Below the pieces are notes generated by a model. That model was given only the letters and a program-made list of their open reading frames with translations. It was not told the origin of the DNA and made no database searches. A program made the position numbers and the translations under genes. A stretch of DNA of 64,000 nt from Fimenecus sp045579305 (GTDB taxonomy: Bacteria; Bacillota; Clostridia; Oscillospirales; Acutalibacteraceae), in assembly GCA_045579305.1 (NCBI GenBank), contig JAZNLY010000056.1, positions 1 to 64,000 of the forward strand, read 5' to 3'. This document shows, piece after piece, positions 33,974-41,687 of the stretch. The first letter of the stretch is position 1. Every line of letters begins with the position of its first letter.

Positions 33974-34048
33974 ACGAAGGATTAAAGTTATTAAATAAGG
34001 CTGGTGTTTCGGCAATAACTCATATCCGACAAATGGTGCAGAGGTTGA

Positions 34049-35328
34049 AAGGATATAATTGTTACCCCTTCCGAATGACAGCTTGAGTTTATGAAGCTTG
34101 AAAACTATAATTTCATTCACTTAGGTATATATACAACGACCAACCGTGAGCGGGGGTGACGGAAACAGAGATATTTCCCGCTTAAACTTGAAAATGCTTC
34201 ACTCTGAACAACGGTGCAGCGTGCTTAAAGCAACAGACTGCAAGGATGCAATAATTACTGCCAAGCATCACGACGAATTTTGTCTTTTCGACACAAAACA
34301 TACCGACCACAATGTTATGAATACACCTTCCGGTAAAGATATTGTGAAAATGCTTTCAGAAAGCTGAAAAAAGTGCGGACTCAGGTTCGGAGTTTATCTT
34401 CCTCCTTAGGACAGACATAAAAAACTACGGCGATTATTCTGCTTCTGGTTTGACGAAGCCTGCGACAAAGGAAAAAACATCAAAAAACAGGTTTATGATT
34501 GGGAGAGATATTATTCCGTTATCAGAAAGCATCACCCTTACGCAGTAATTTCTGCCTGTGGCCCGGTAGGCAACGAGGACGGCAGAGTAAGGAAAAGCGT
34601 ATGGAGTGTAATTCCCGGCGAAAAGGACAGTACCGATGCGATTGCCGGAATTTCGCAGACCGCCGAAAACCAAATAAAGCTTATGGCTGAAAAACTGATC
34701 GATACTACCGAAGATCTTGGTTCAAGAGAGGGACTGAGAGACTATGAGAATCTTGTCTTCAAACCTGAAGAACTGATGTTTCAATAAACCTCAGGTGGTT
34801 CTGTCACAACAACCTGTATTACCTTTTAAAAAAGCAAATAACTGCCGAGGACCTTGCAAAAATATATTTTGCCTCTGTTGGCGGCAACGCTTCAATGCTT
34901 CTAAACGGTCTTATAGATAACCGTGAAATTAAAACTCTAAGAAAATTCAAAGAGCTTTTCACTGAACCTTTGAAAAAGAGAAAAAACAAAAAGCTTACCG
35001 CATACTCTCTAGAGAAAAAACACGTGAGATAGTTGAAGACAGTCTTTATCTTACTGAGGGTGAATCAGGTGTTGTCGTTAATCTTTCACCAAAAAGACAA
35101 GTAAAGCTTATTACTCTTTCGAAAGAACTGACACATAGTCAGCATATTGAGTAATTTAAGGTTTATGCCGAAAAAGAAGGCTCAAGCTATGAGCTCATTT
35201 ACACGGGTACTGTTGTAGGGACAAAGAAAATAATGAAGCTTGATTCTCCCGTATCAACAGACAGAACGGTTATCGTTGTTACACGGTCAAGGTCAAATCT
35301 CGTGCTTAAGGATATAAAAATATACTAA
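34049..35328 (+). pseudogene. GH29 alpha-L-fucosidase pseudogene
   Basis: Pieces of a whole GH29 enzyme can be followed in order across changing frames: PSE-stop-QLEFMKLENYNFIH, AIITAKHHDEFCLFDTKHTD, RFGVYLPP-stop-DRH, FWFDEACDKGK, KQVYDWERYYSVIRKHHPYAV, NLYYLLKKQITAEDLAKIYF, and a C-terminal part ending VVVTRSRSNLVLKDIKIY. There is a TGA at 34076, a frameshift at the REWGDG motif (about 34150), a TGA after LSES at 34365, a TAG soon after, and several later lesions. The ancestor would have removed fucose from glycans, fitting the locus. The gene is beyond repair. Confidence 0.88.
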
Positions 35329-35507
35329 TAAATAATACCACTTTTTTTCGTAGTTCTACCATACATAGAAATCACCGAGGAACAAAGTTGGTATTTTCTA
35401 TGTGTTTGAGTCAGGGAACTGAGCGTTTACTGTGTTTGTGCATCTGAAGTTAGCAAACGAAAATTAAAGACAAGGCTACCATATGTCAGCTTTGTATTCT
35501 TTATCTA
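35329..35507. other. Intergenic, with a hairpin
   Basis: No gene is visible. ACATAGAAA and TTTCTATGT form an inverted repeat near 35365-35403, which could be a terminator or small structured RNA. Confidence 0.4.
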
Positions 35508-35710
35508 TTATGCATATATCAACTCTGTACAGACAATCTCTCCAGCCTGTTTCTGAATGTTGCCCATTTTTTGTACCCATTCCCATTGATTATGTTCTTT
35601 TAAATATTCGGTTATGCCTTCAATTTCTTTTTGAGCTTCGGCGTAATTTCGGTTGTAAGCTCTTGTGGCTCAATATTTCCGTAGTAGAAAGCTTCAATAA
35701 AGTCTGACAT
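35508..35710 (-). pseudogene. Small element protein of the YYGNI-P type (DUF6809-like), frameshifted
   Basis: From the ATG at 35708-35710, with AAGGAG upstream, the frame reads MSDFIEAFYYGNIEPQELTT and soon reaches a stop. Shifting frame near 35650 gives RNYAEAQKEIEGITEYLKE and continues to a stop at 35508. Together this resembles the small proteins of about 80 residues, starting with an FYYGNI-P motif, that accompany Firmicute mobile elements. Function unknown. Confidence 0.6.
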
Positions 35711-35721
35711 AAAATCACTCC

Positions 35722-35877
35722 TTACTTTTCAGATTTGTCAATGATTTTTACGAGCAGTTCATCAACATATTCAGTTGGTAAACCTTCTTCCAAAAGCATA
35801 TTACGGAACTCATTCATACCATTGACAAGCAAATCGCACTCAAAATCGCTAAAATTGTTTTTCACTTTTTTTCTCAT
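35722..35877 (-). CDS. Small hypothetical protein of 51 residues
   Basis: The gene has a near-perfect ribosome site (AAGGAGG, 7 bases before the ATG at 35877) and encodes MRKKVKNNFSDFECDLLVNG and on to KIIDKSEK, a charged helical protein. It is followed 11 bases later by the frameshifted small gene, so the two form an operon. I do not recognise it. The strong ribosome site and position are the evidence for a real gene. Confidence 0.6.
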   Translation of the reverse strand: MRKKVKNNFSDFECDLLVNGMNEFRNMLLEEGLPTEYVDELLVKIIDKSEK

Positions 35878-35953
35878 AAAGATACCTCCTTGTATTTGGT
35901 AGCTTCATTTTACTTCATTAAGAAAAATCAATCCAATGTGCCGATTTAAGGCA

Positions 35954-36000
35954 TAAAAAAAGAGACTGCTTTCAGAAATCAATCTGATAACAGTCTCTTA
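35954..36000 (-). terminator. Terminator now serving lysS, inside the element
   Basis: AAGAGACTG pairs with CAGTCTCTT. On the minus strand the stem is followed by TTTTTTT. It lies about 155 bases past the lysS stop and supplies a new transcript end for the reconstituted gene. It also has TTTTTT on the plus strand. Confidence 0.75.
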
Positions 36001-36070
36001 TGTTTTTTAGTCTTTTGCTTACATCAAAAATTTAAAGAAATGATTTCTTTGCACACATTCTGCATCAATT

Positions 36071-36099
36071 GATGTAAGTTTGATGTAAGATGTAAGTTT
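36071..36099 (+). repeat. Right arm-type repeats (GATGTAAG, two to three copies)
   Basis: GATGTAAGTTT at 36071-36081, GATGTAAG at 36082-36089 and GATGTAAGTTT at 36089-36099. They match the left-end repeats in sequence and orientation. An inverted TTACATCAA is nearby at 36018-36026. Confidence 0.7.
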
Positions 36100-36155
36100 T
36101 TCCGAATTGGCAATCAATCAAAGCCCTTGATATTGCGTGGTTTTTGAGGTGTTTA

Positions 36156-37649
36156 TTAATCAAGTGGTTTCATTGTGGGGAAGAGAATAACGTCACGGAT
36201 TGCCTGACTATCTGTAAGAAGCATTGTCATACGGTCGATACCGAAACCGATACCGCCTGTTGGTGGCATACCGAGTTCAAGAGCATAGAGGAAATCCTCA
36301 TCAGTTGTATTAGCTTCTTCGTCACCGAGAGCAAGAAGCTCTTCCTGTGCCTTGAATCTTTCTCTCTGGTCAATTGGGTCATTAAGCTCTGAATAAGCAT
36401 TTGCCATTTCCCAACCATTCATAAAGAACTCAAAACGTTCAACATAGTTAGGGTCTTCCGGCTTTTTCTTTGTAAGTGGAGAAATTTCAATAGGATGGTC
36501 CATAACAAATGTTGGCTGAACAAGATGGTCCTCAACGAATTCTTCAAAGAAGAGATTAAGGATGTCACCCTTCTTATGGTGCTTTTCAAACTCAACATGG
36601 TGCTCTTTTGCAACTGCATGAGCTTCTTCATCACTATTGATTTCATTAAAGTCAACACCTGAATACTTTTTAACTGCATCGAGCATTGTGATTCTCACAA
36701 ATGGCTTGCCCAAATCCATTTCAATTCCGTTGAATGTGATTGTAGTTGTACCGAGAACCTCCTGAGCTACATAACGGTAAAGATTTTCTGTCAAATCCAT
36801 CATACCGTGATAGTCAGTATATGCCTGATAAAGTTCCATAAGTGTAAATTCAGGATTATGACGAGTGTCAACGCCTTCGTTACGGAAAACACGACCGATT
36901 TCGTAAACTCTTTCCATACCACCAACGATAAGACGCTTTAAGTAAAGTTCAAGAGAAATACGAAGCTTGATATCTGTATCAAGTGCATTGAAGTGAGTTT
37001 CAAATGGTCTTGCGGCTGCACCACCTGCATTGTAAACAAGCATTGGTGTTTCAACTTCCATAAAACCTTCACCATCAAGATATTTACGAACTGCGCTTAT
37101 AATCTTTGAACGGTTAATAAGCGTCTGTTTTGATTCCTGATTCATAATAAGGTCAATATAACGCTGACGATATCTCATATCAGTGTTTGTAAGACCATGG
37201 AATTTTTCAGGAAGAATCTGCAAACTCTTTGAAAGAAGAGTCACAGCAGTTGCGTGGATTGAAATCTCACCTGTTTTTGTTCTGAAAACTTCACCCTCGA
37301 TACCGATAATGTCACCGATGTCAAGTTTCTTGAAACCTTTATATTCTTCTTCACCGATGCTGTCACGAGCAACATAGGACTGGATATTGCCCTTCAAATC
37401 CTGAATATTACAGAATGATGCTTTACCCATAACACGCTTTGACATCATACGACCTGCAACACGAACTGTTTTGCCCTCAAGTTCATCAAAGTTTTCCTTA
37501 ATATCAGCACTGTGATGTGTCTGGTCATACTTTGTGATGACAAATGGGTCCTTACCCTCTTCCTGTAATGCCTTGAGCTTTTCCTGACGGATTCTCTGCT
37601 GCTCACCTAAATCAAGTTCAGGCTGATTCTGCTTAATATTTTCTGCCAT
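36156..37649 (-). CDS. lysS: Lysyl-tRNA synthetase, class II
   Basis: The 497-residue protein has the anticodon-binding OB fold (about 55-170), then class II motif 2 (RVFRNEGVDTRHNPEFTLMELYQAY) and motif 3 (GIGFGIDRMTMLLTD). It charges tRNA-Lys. The last three sense codons and the stop lie outside the 16-bp attachment core and so come from the inserted element; they encode the same Pro-Leu-Asp as the displaced chromosomal end at 13944. The ATG at 37649 has AGGTG upstream; a GTG three codons earlier is the alternative. It follows greA by 10 bases in one operon. Confidence 0.97.
   Translation of the reverse strand: MAENIKQNQPELDLGEQQRIRQEKLKALQEEGKDPFVITKYDQTHHSADIKENFDELEGKTVRVAGRMMSKRVMGKASFCNIQDLKGNIQSYVARDSIGEEEYKGFKKLDIGDIIGIEGEVFRTKTGEISIHATAVTLLSKSLQILPEKFHGLTNTDMRYRQRYIDLIMNQESKQTLINRSKIISAVRKYLDGEGFMEVETPMLVYNAGGAAARPFETHFNALDTDIKLRISLELYLKRLIVGGMERVYEIGRVFRNEGVDTRHNPEFTLMELYQAYTDYHGMMDLTENLYRYVAQEVLGTTTITFNGIEMDLGKPFVRITMLDAVKKYSGVDFNEINSDEEAHAVAKEHHVEFEKHHKKGDILNLFFEEFVEDHLVQPTFVMDHPIEISPLTKKKPEDPNYVERFEFFMNGWEMANAYSELNDPIDQRERFKAQEELLALGDEEANTTDEDFLYALELGMPPTGGIGFGIDRMTMLLTDSQAIRDVILFPTMKPLD
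36166..36181. other. Right attachment core within lysS
   Basis: GGTTTCATTGTGGGGA, identical to 13954-13969. It encodes part of the Phe-Pro-Thr-Met-Lys-Pro end of LysS. Bases on either side differ between the two copies, which fixes the limits of the repeat. Confidence 0.88.
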
Positions 37650-37659
37650 TTCCTTCACC

Positions 37660-38127
37660 TTATCTTGTGATTTCTACAATCTTGAATTCAAGAGTACCAT
37701 TTGGTACTTCAATAGTAACTTTATCACCCTTTTTGTGACCGATAAGAGCCTTGCCAACCGGTGATTCGTCTGAAATCTTACCAACTGCAGGGTCTGCCTG
37801 AGCAAAACCTACGATTGTGTAAGTGTATGTCTTTTTCTTTTTATCTGTAAGCTTTACTGTTGAACCGATGTGAACATTCTCGTTACTGAGAGCATCAACG
37901 TCAAGAACCTTTGCAGTTTTGAGAATATGTTCGATTTCACTGATTCTTGCTTCGAGTTTAGCCTGGTCGTTCATAGCTTCGTCATATTCACTGTTTTCTG
38001 ACAAGTCACCAAAGCTCTTTGCAAGTTTGATTTTTTCAGCAGCTTCTTTTCTACCTTCAACCTTTAATTGTTCAAGCTCAGCCTCAAGTTCCTTAAGACC
38101 TTCTATTGTAAGTATTGTTTCTGCCAT
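37660..38127 (-). CDS. greA: Transcription elongation factor GreA
   Basis: The 155-residue protein has the N-terminal coiled coil with the acidic tip FGDLSENSEYDEA, which enters the RNA polymerase secondary channel to stimulate transcript cleavage. The C-terminal FKBP-like domain (SPVGKALIGHKKGDKVTIEVPNG) follows. The length is normal. AAGGAG precedes the ATG. A consensus promoter lies 70 bases upstream and drives greA-lysS. Confidence 0.97.
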   Translation of the reverse strand: MAETILTIEGLKELEAELEQLKVEGRKEAAEKIKLAKSFGDLSENSEYDEAMNDQAKLEARISEIEHILKTAKVLDVDALSNENVHIGSTVKLTDKKKKTYTYTIVGFAQADPAVGKISDESPVGKALIGHKKGDKVTIEVPNGTLEFKIVEITR

Positions 38128-38197
38128 TTTTAAAACTCCTTATATTCGGATTTTGGGCATAACTAAACAAGCAGTTATACTGCCCCAATTAACGTAT

Positions 38198-38226
38198 ATT
38201 ATATTAAATATTTCCATTCGTGTCAA
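38198..38226 (-). promoter_or_regulatory. Consensus promoter of greA-lysS
   Basis: TTGACA and TATAAT on the minus strand with 17 bases between them, a perfect match. The -35 box overlaps the end of the upstream gene. A GGGCA/TGCCC hairpin lies in the leader at about 38156-38185. Confidence 0.9.
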
Positions 38227-38987
38227 GAGAAATGAATATCTGACACACACTTTTTTTCCTTATTCACCGTGATTATGTCAAAAAAACAATCCTCCAGTGA
38301 AAACACACCACAAAGTTCATATAATGCAGAATAAAAATCGTACTTTGCAACTCTTTCAGGCAACAGTTTTTCATACATCTCCGGGACACGAAAATCAGAA
38401 CCGTCAAAAATATTCAGATTATTGTTTTCGCAGATAATTGTCATTACATTTTTATTCGCATTTATTCTGACTGTTGCATTATTATCAGAATCTGTTAATA
38501 CCGGACACAGTCCACTGTTTTCAGTTATCTCTTCACATACGTCATAATATTTTTCTTTCTGCAGGGTTGATATAGCAAGAGTCGAAGCATATTTCGTGAG
38601 CTTTTTCGTAAAATCAGTATATTTACCATTATCATCTGAAACTGAAACACTCACAGTATTATTTTTCAAATTATTACCGAGAATTCTCAGAAATGTATTT
38701 TTCATCATCTTATCATAAAGCACATTGCTTTCAAAAAAGCCCAAATTCATTCCCTGTGGCAAGTCAATGCATTCTGTTGCAACCATCCGTCCTGCACATC
38801 TTCCAACCTGTGAAATAACATTTTCCCAACGTATTCCCCTTTTGCCCACGGAAACATCCATAATGTAAAATGGAGCGCCTTTATAAACAGGAATGGTCTG
38901 CACATCATATCTATCTTTCATAAGACACCCGAATATTTTTTCAAAAAAAGTATTATCCCTTCTTTTCACATTCAAAACACAAAACAT
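38223..38987 (-). CDS. Conserved-looking hypothetical protein, 254 residues
   Basis: I do not recognise the family. The protein is soluble, mixed alpha/beta, with VGRCAGRMVATECIDLPQGMNLGFF and KYASTLAISTLQKEKYYDVCEE, and ends CVSDIHFS. No signal peptide or membrane helix is present. The ATG at 38987 has a strong AGGGGG site, which lies in the arm of a hairpin. It sits between the ctpA-like gene and greA-lysS, 41 bases after the former, so it may belong to the ftsEX transcript. Confidence 0.7.
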   Translation of the reverse strand: MFCVLNVKRRDNTFFEKIFGCLMKDRYDVQTIPVYKGAPFYIMDVSVGKRGIRWENVISQVGRCAGRMVATECIDLPQGMNLGFFESNVLYDKMMKNTFLRILGNNLKNNTVSVSVSDDNGKYTDFTKKLTKYASTLAISTLQKEKYYDVCEEITENSGLCPVLTDSDNNATVRINANKNVMTIICENNNLNIFDGSDFRVPEMYEKLLPERVAKYDFYSALYELCGVFSLEDCFFDIITVNKEKKCVSDIHFS

Positions 38988-38994
38988 AAAAATT

Positions 38995-39020
38995 CCCCCT
39001 GCACTATGTTATGCAGAGGG
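38995..39020 (-). promoter_or_regulatory. Hairpin covering the ribosome site of the 38223 gene
   Basis: On the minus strand CCCTCTGCA pairs with TGCAGGGG, and AATTTTT follows. The 3' arm is the ribosome site of the next gene. It could be a weak terminator for the ftsEX unit, a translation switch, or both. Confidence 0.5.
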
Positions 39021-39028
39021 ATTATATT

Positions 39029-40234
39029 TTATTTTTCACTGCTTAAAAGACTTAATGCCGTTTGCAACTGTGTATCTTCTTGTAACGTAAGCATTTCAAG
39101 TCTTGAAAGATGTTCTGCACCGAGTTCAACCTTATAATCGGGCTCAAGTCCTGTACCATTATAGCTTTCACTCTTATATGGAAGGAGATTTGCAACTGTC
39201 AGAGCTATTGCACTACCGTCATCAAGCTCAAAGATTTTTTGCATTGTGCCATTACCTGCAGTTTTATCTCCCACAAGCTGTGCCAAACCAAAATCTCTTA
39301 AATCACAGGCAAAAAGCTCAGCAGCACCGGATGTTTTTGAATTAACGAGAACAATCATTGCAAAAGCCGTACTTTTAGAGTCAGATGTGAATATCTCCAT
39401 TGTCTTTCCATCCTTGTCAACGGCAGTAGCTATTGCCTTATTGCCTTCGGTTGCCACAGGAACGAGCACATCAATGCATTTTGCAACATTGGAAATAAGA
39501 CCTGTATCATTATTTCTCACATCAAACACTACAGATGTAACATCACTTTTACTCATATAATCAAGGGCTTCTGTCAACTGGTCGACAGTTGTGCTGTAAA
39601 AAGCTGTTATTCTGATATAACCCACGTCGTTATATTGGCCATAAAACACTGTCTGTGCCGAATAACCTCTTGCGACAGATACGGTTGTACTTGTTCCTTC
39701 GTGAGAAAAAGTCACCTCAACATTAGTAAGCTTTTCGCCCTCGAGATTCTGAAGAAGTTCTTTGTAGTTTGAGGATGTGACATCTACCGAGTCCACAGCT
39801 GTTATAATGTCTCCCTTCTGAATTCCCTGAAGATGTGCAGGAGAACCAACGGACACTTCAGAAACATAAAGTCCATTATTTTTACTGTCGTATACGGCAA
39901 CAACACCTATTCCTCGTTTATTACCCTTTTCTTCATCTTTGTACTGAGAATACTCACCAGCTGTCATGTAGTAGCTATATTTATCACCTATACCGTTAAT
40001 GTATCCGTCAGACAACATTGATTTAAGAAAGTTTTCGTTTATATCACCAAAGTAGTTTTTACGAACAATCTCATCAATATCCGAAATTGTAGAGTGAACA
40101 TCCGAACGTTGAGCAACATCCTTGATTATATCGTTATAGACCCTCATAGCTACCATCATAGTCACTGTTATAGATAATGCGACAGACAGGAAAACGCAGG
40201 ACAAAGCGAGACCTAATGAAATTTTTTTATTCAC
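39029..40234 (-). CDS. S41 peptidase-family (CtpA-like) PDZ protein, catalytic residues replaced
   Basis: The 401-residue protein has a membrane anchor (about 7-33), a PDZ domain (about 105-185, SVGSPAHLQGIQKGDIITAVD) and an S41 fold. In active enzymes the serine lies in a TASAAE or SASASE motif, and the lysine in TFGKG. Here these read KTSGAAE and TAGNGT, so the catalytic Ser is Gly (with a Ser one position earlier) and the catalytic Lys is Asn. It is probably inactive as a protease and may act as an extracytoplasmic scaffold. The GTG start has AAGGA 9 bases upstream. It follows ftsE, ftsX and a LytM gene, an arrangement common in Firmicutes, where Ctp-type proteases are coded near this division module. 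Confidence 0.85.
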   Translation of the reverse strand: MNKKISLGLALSCVFLSVALSITVTMMVAMRVYNDIIKDVAQRSDVHSTISDIDEIVRKNYFGDINENFLKSMLSDGYINGIGDKYSYYMTAGEYSQYKDEEKGNKRGIGVVAVYDSKNNGLYVSEVSVGSPAHLQGIQKGDIITAVDSVDVTSSNYKELLQNLEGEKLTNVEVTFSHEGTSTTVSVARGYSAQTVFYGQYNDVGYIRITAFYSTTVDQLTEALDYMSKSDVTSVVFDVRNNDTGLISNVAKCIDVLVPVATEGNKAIATAVDKDGKTMEIFTSDSKSTAFAMIVLVNSKTSGAAELFACDLRDFGLAQLVGDKTAGNGTMQKIFELDDGSAIALTVANLLPYKSESYNGTGLEPDYKVELGAEHLSRLEMLTLQEDTQLQTALSLLSSEK

Positions 40235-40328
40235 AGGATATCATCCTTTACTCTCTTCTTTTAAAGTTAGCGAGCATAACCCAAAAATCATTCCGGATTA
40301 TACTCGCCAATTAGTTTTTAAAAATATT

Positions 40329-41687
40329 TTATATAAGTGGGTATGGCATATAGAGTTCAGGATTAACTCGGCTACCATTTCTACGCATTTCGAAGTGGAG
40401 ATGTGCACCAGCAACAGGGTTTGATGCTGATGGACGTGGCCAACAGTTACCTGTATTACCTGCAAGACCAATAACCTGACCCTGTACAACCTTTGCGCCA
40501 ACGCCAACATATCTTGCATCCATATGGGCATAAAGTGAGCTCATACCATTACCATGGTCAATATTGATATAGTTACCATATGTTGAAGCTGCATAAGTTG
40601 ACTTTGTAACTGTACCGGATGCAGCAGCATGTAGCTTTGCACCCTTTGTTGTATAATATGTTTTTCCGTTAACAACTCTGTTTTTAGGAGCAACAAAGTC
40701 AACGGAAGCTGTACCTCTTGAAGAGTGGCTTGCGAATGTTGCAGAATATCTTACAGCACCATCCTGTAAAGGACAGATGAAGCCTCTTGATGATTTACGG
40801 AAGCTATGGTTTGTAGGGCCGTTGTCAATAATACCACTACCTGTTGAACCTGTACTACCGATTATCTGGTCAAGTCCTGCAGAAAATTCAGCTTTTTCTC
40901 TTTCAGCCTTTTCAATCAATTGCTGATAGTACGCATCCTGCTGATTGTAGTTAGCAAGTATACTGTTCTGCTTTTTAAGGTTTGCTTCGTTTTCAGACTG
41001 AGAAGATTCAAGTTCCTTCATTTTAACATCAAGAACTGCCATTTCAGCCTTCTGTTCAGCACGGTCTGCCTCAACGGCAGTCTGCTTTTCATCAATTTCT
41101 CCACGTTTTTTATCGAGGTCATCAATCATAGACTTAAGTTTTGCAACTAAATCCTGGAGACTATTGATTATAGCTGTGTCACGTGCCGCAACCTGACGGA
41201 GAAACTCTGTTCTTGCAAGAAAATCTGAAAAGTCCTTTGCACTCAAGAAAATTTCAAGCTCCGATGTTTCACCTGCCATATAAGTAGCTCTCATACGCTG
41301 TTTGAGAAGCTCCTGTGCTTCACCGATTTTAACATTCTGGTCATCCACCTGGTCATCAATCACCTTAATTTCTGACTCAAGTTCCTTAATGTTCTTTTCA
41401 TATCCGTCAATTTCAGTTGTCAAATCATCAATGTTTTTCTGAATCGGAACCATTTCGTCTTCAAGAGCACTGATTTTTTGGTCAAGCAAACGGCTGATTT
41501 CCTGCAAACTTGCAATTTCTTTTTTAGCGTCTTTCTGACCCTGGTCATTTGCAGCCATTTCTTTTTCATATTTTTTGATTTCTGCATTTATATCAGCAAT
41601 AGTTCTTGCTGAACCTGAAAAAGGAATTGCAGTAAATACGAGTATGAATGCTACAAGTACAGAAAAGATTTTCGTACTAATTTTCAC
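40329..41687 (-). CDS. FtsX-associated LytM (M23) protein with coiled coil, EnvC-like
   Basis: The 452-residue protein has a signal peptide (about 1-28), two long coiled-coil stretches (about 30-260) and a C-terminal LytM/M23 domain. That domain keeps the Asp of HxxxD (ASVDFVAP) and the HLHFEM motif, but the His four residues before the Asp is Thr. The fold therefore lacks one zinc ligand at the usual place, as in EnvC, which activates amidases rather than cutting peptidoglycan. FtsEX controls such coiled-coil partners during division. The GTG start has GGGAG 8 bases upstream and overlaps the ftsX end by 11 bases. Confidence 0.85.
   Translation of the reverse strand: MKISTKIFSVLVAFILVFTAIPFSGSARTIADINAEIKKYEKEMAANDQGQKDAKKEIASLQEISRLLDQKISALEDEMVPIQKNIDDLTTEIDGYEKNIKELESEIKVIDDQVDDQNVKIGEAQELLKQRMRATYMAGETSELEIFLSAKDFSDFLARTEFLRQVAARDTAIINSLQDLVAKLKSMIDDLDKKRGEIDEKQTAVEADRAEQKAEMAVLDVKMKELESSQSENEANLKKQNSILANYNQQDAYYQQLIEKAEREKAEFSAGLDQIIGSTGSTGSGIIDNGPTNHSFRKSSRGFICPLQDGAVRYSATFASHSSRGTASVDFVAPKNRVVNGKTYYTTKGAKLHAAASGTVTKSTYAASTYGNYINIDHGNGMSSLYAHMDARYVGVGAKVVQGQVIGLAGNTGNCWPRPSASNPVAGAHLHFEMRRNGSRVNPELYMPYPLI

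Larger units (their letters stand above)
13954..36181. mobile_element. Integrated element of about 22.2 kb in the lysS 3' end, carrying a host-glycan locus
   Basis: The element is bounded by the 16-bp core repeat. It carries a tyrosine recombinase remnant, an excisionase-like gene, a ParB-like gene and a Cys-rich VLP protein at its left end, all typical of Tn916/CTn-like conjugative elements. No conjugation genes remain. Repeated GATGTAAGTTT motifs stand inside both ends and are likely recombinase arm sites. The cargo is a carbohydrate cluster. Several genes are broken, so the element is probably no longer mobile. Confidence 0.85.
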
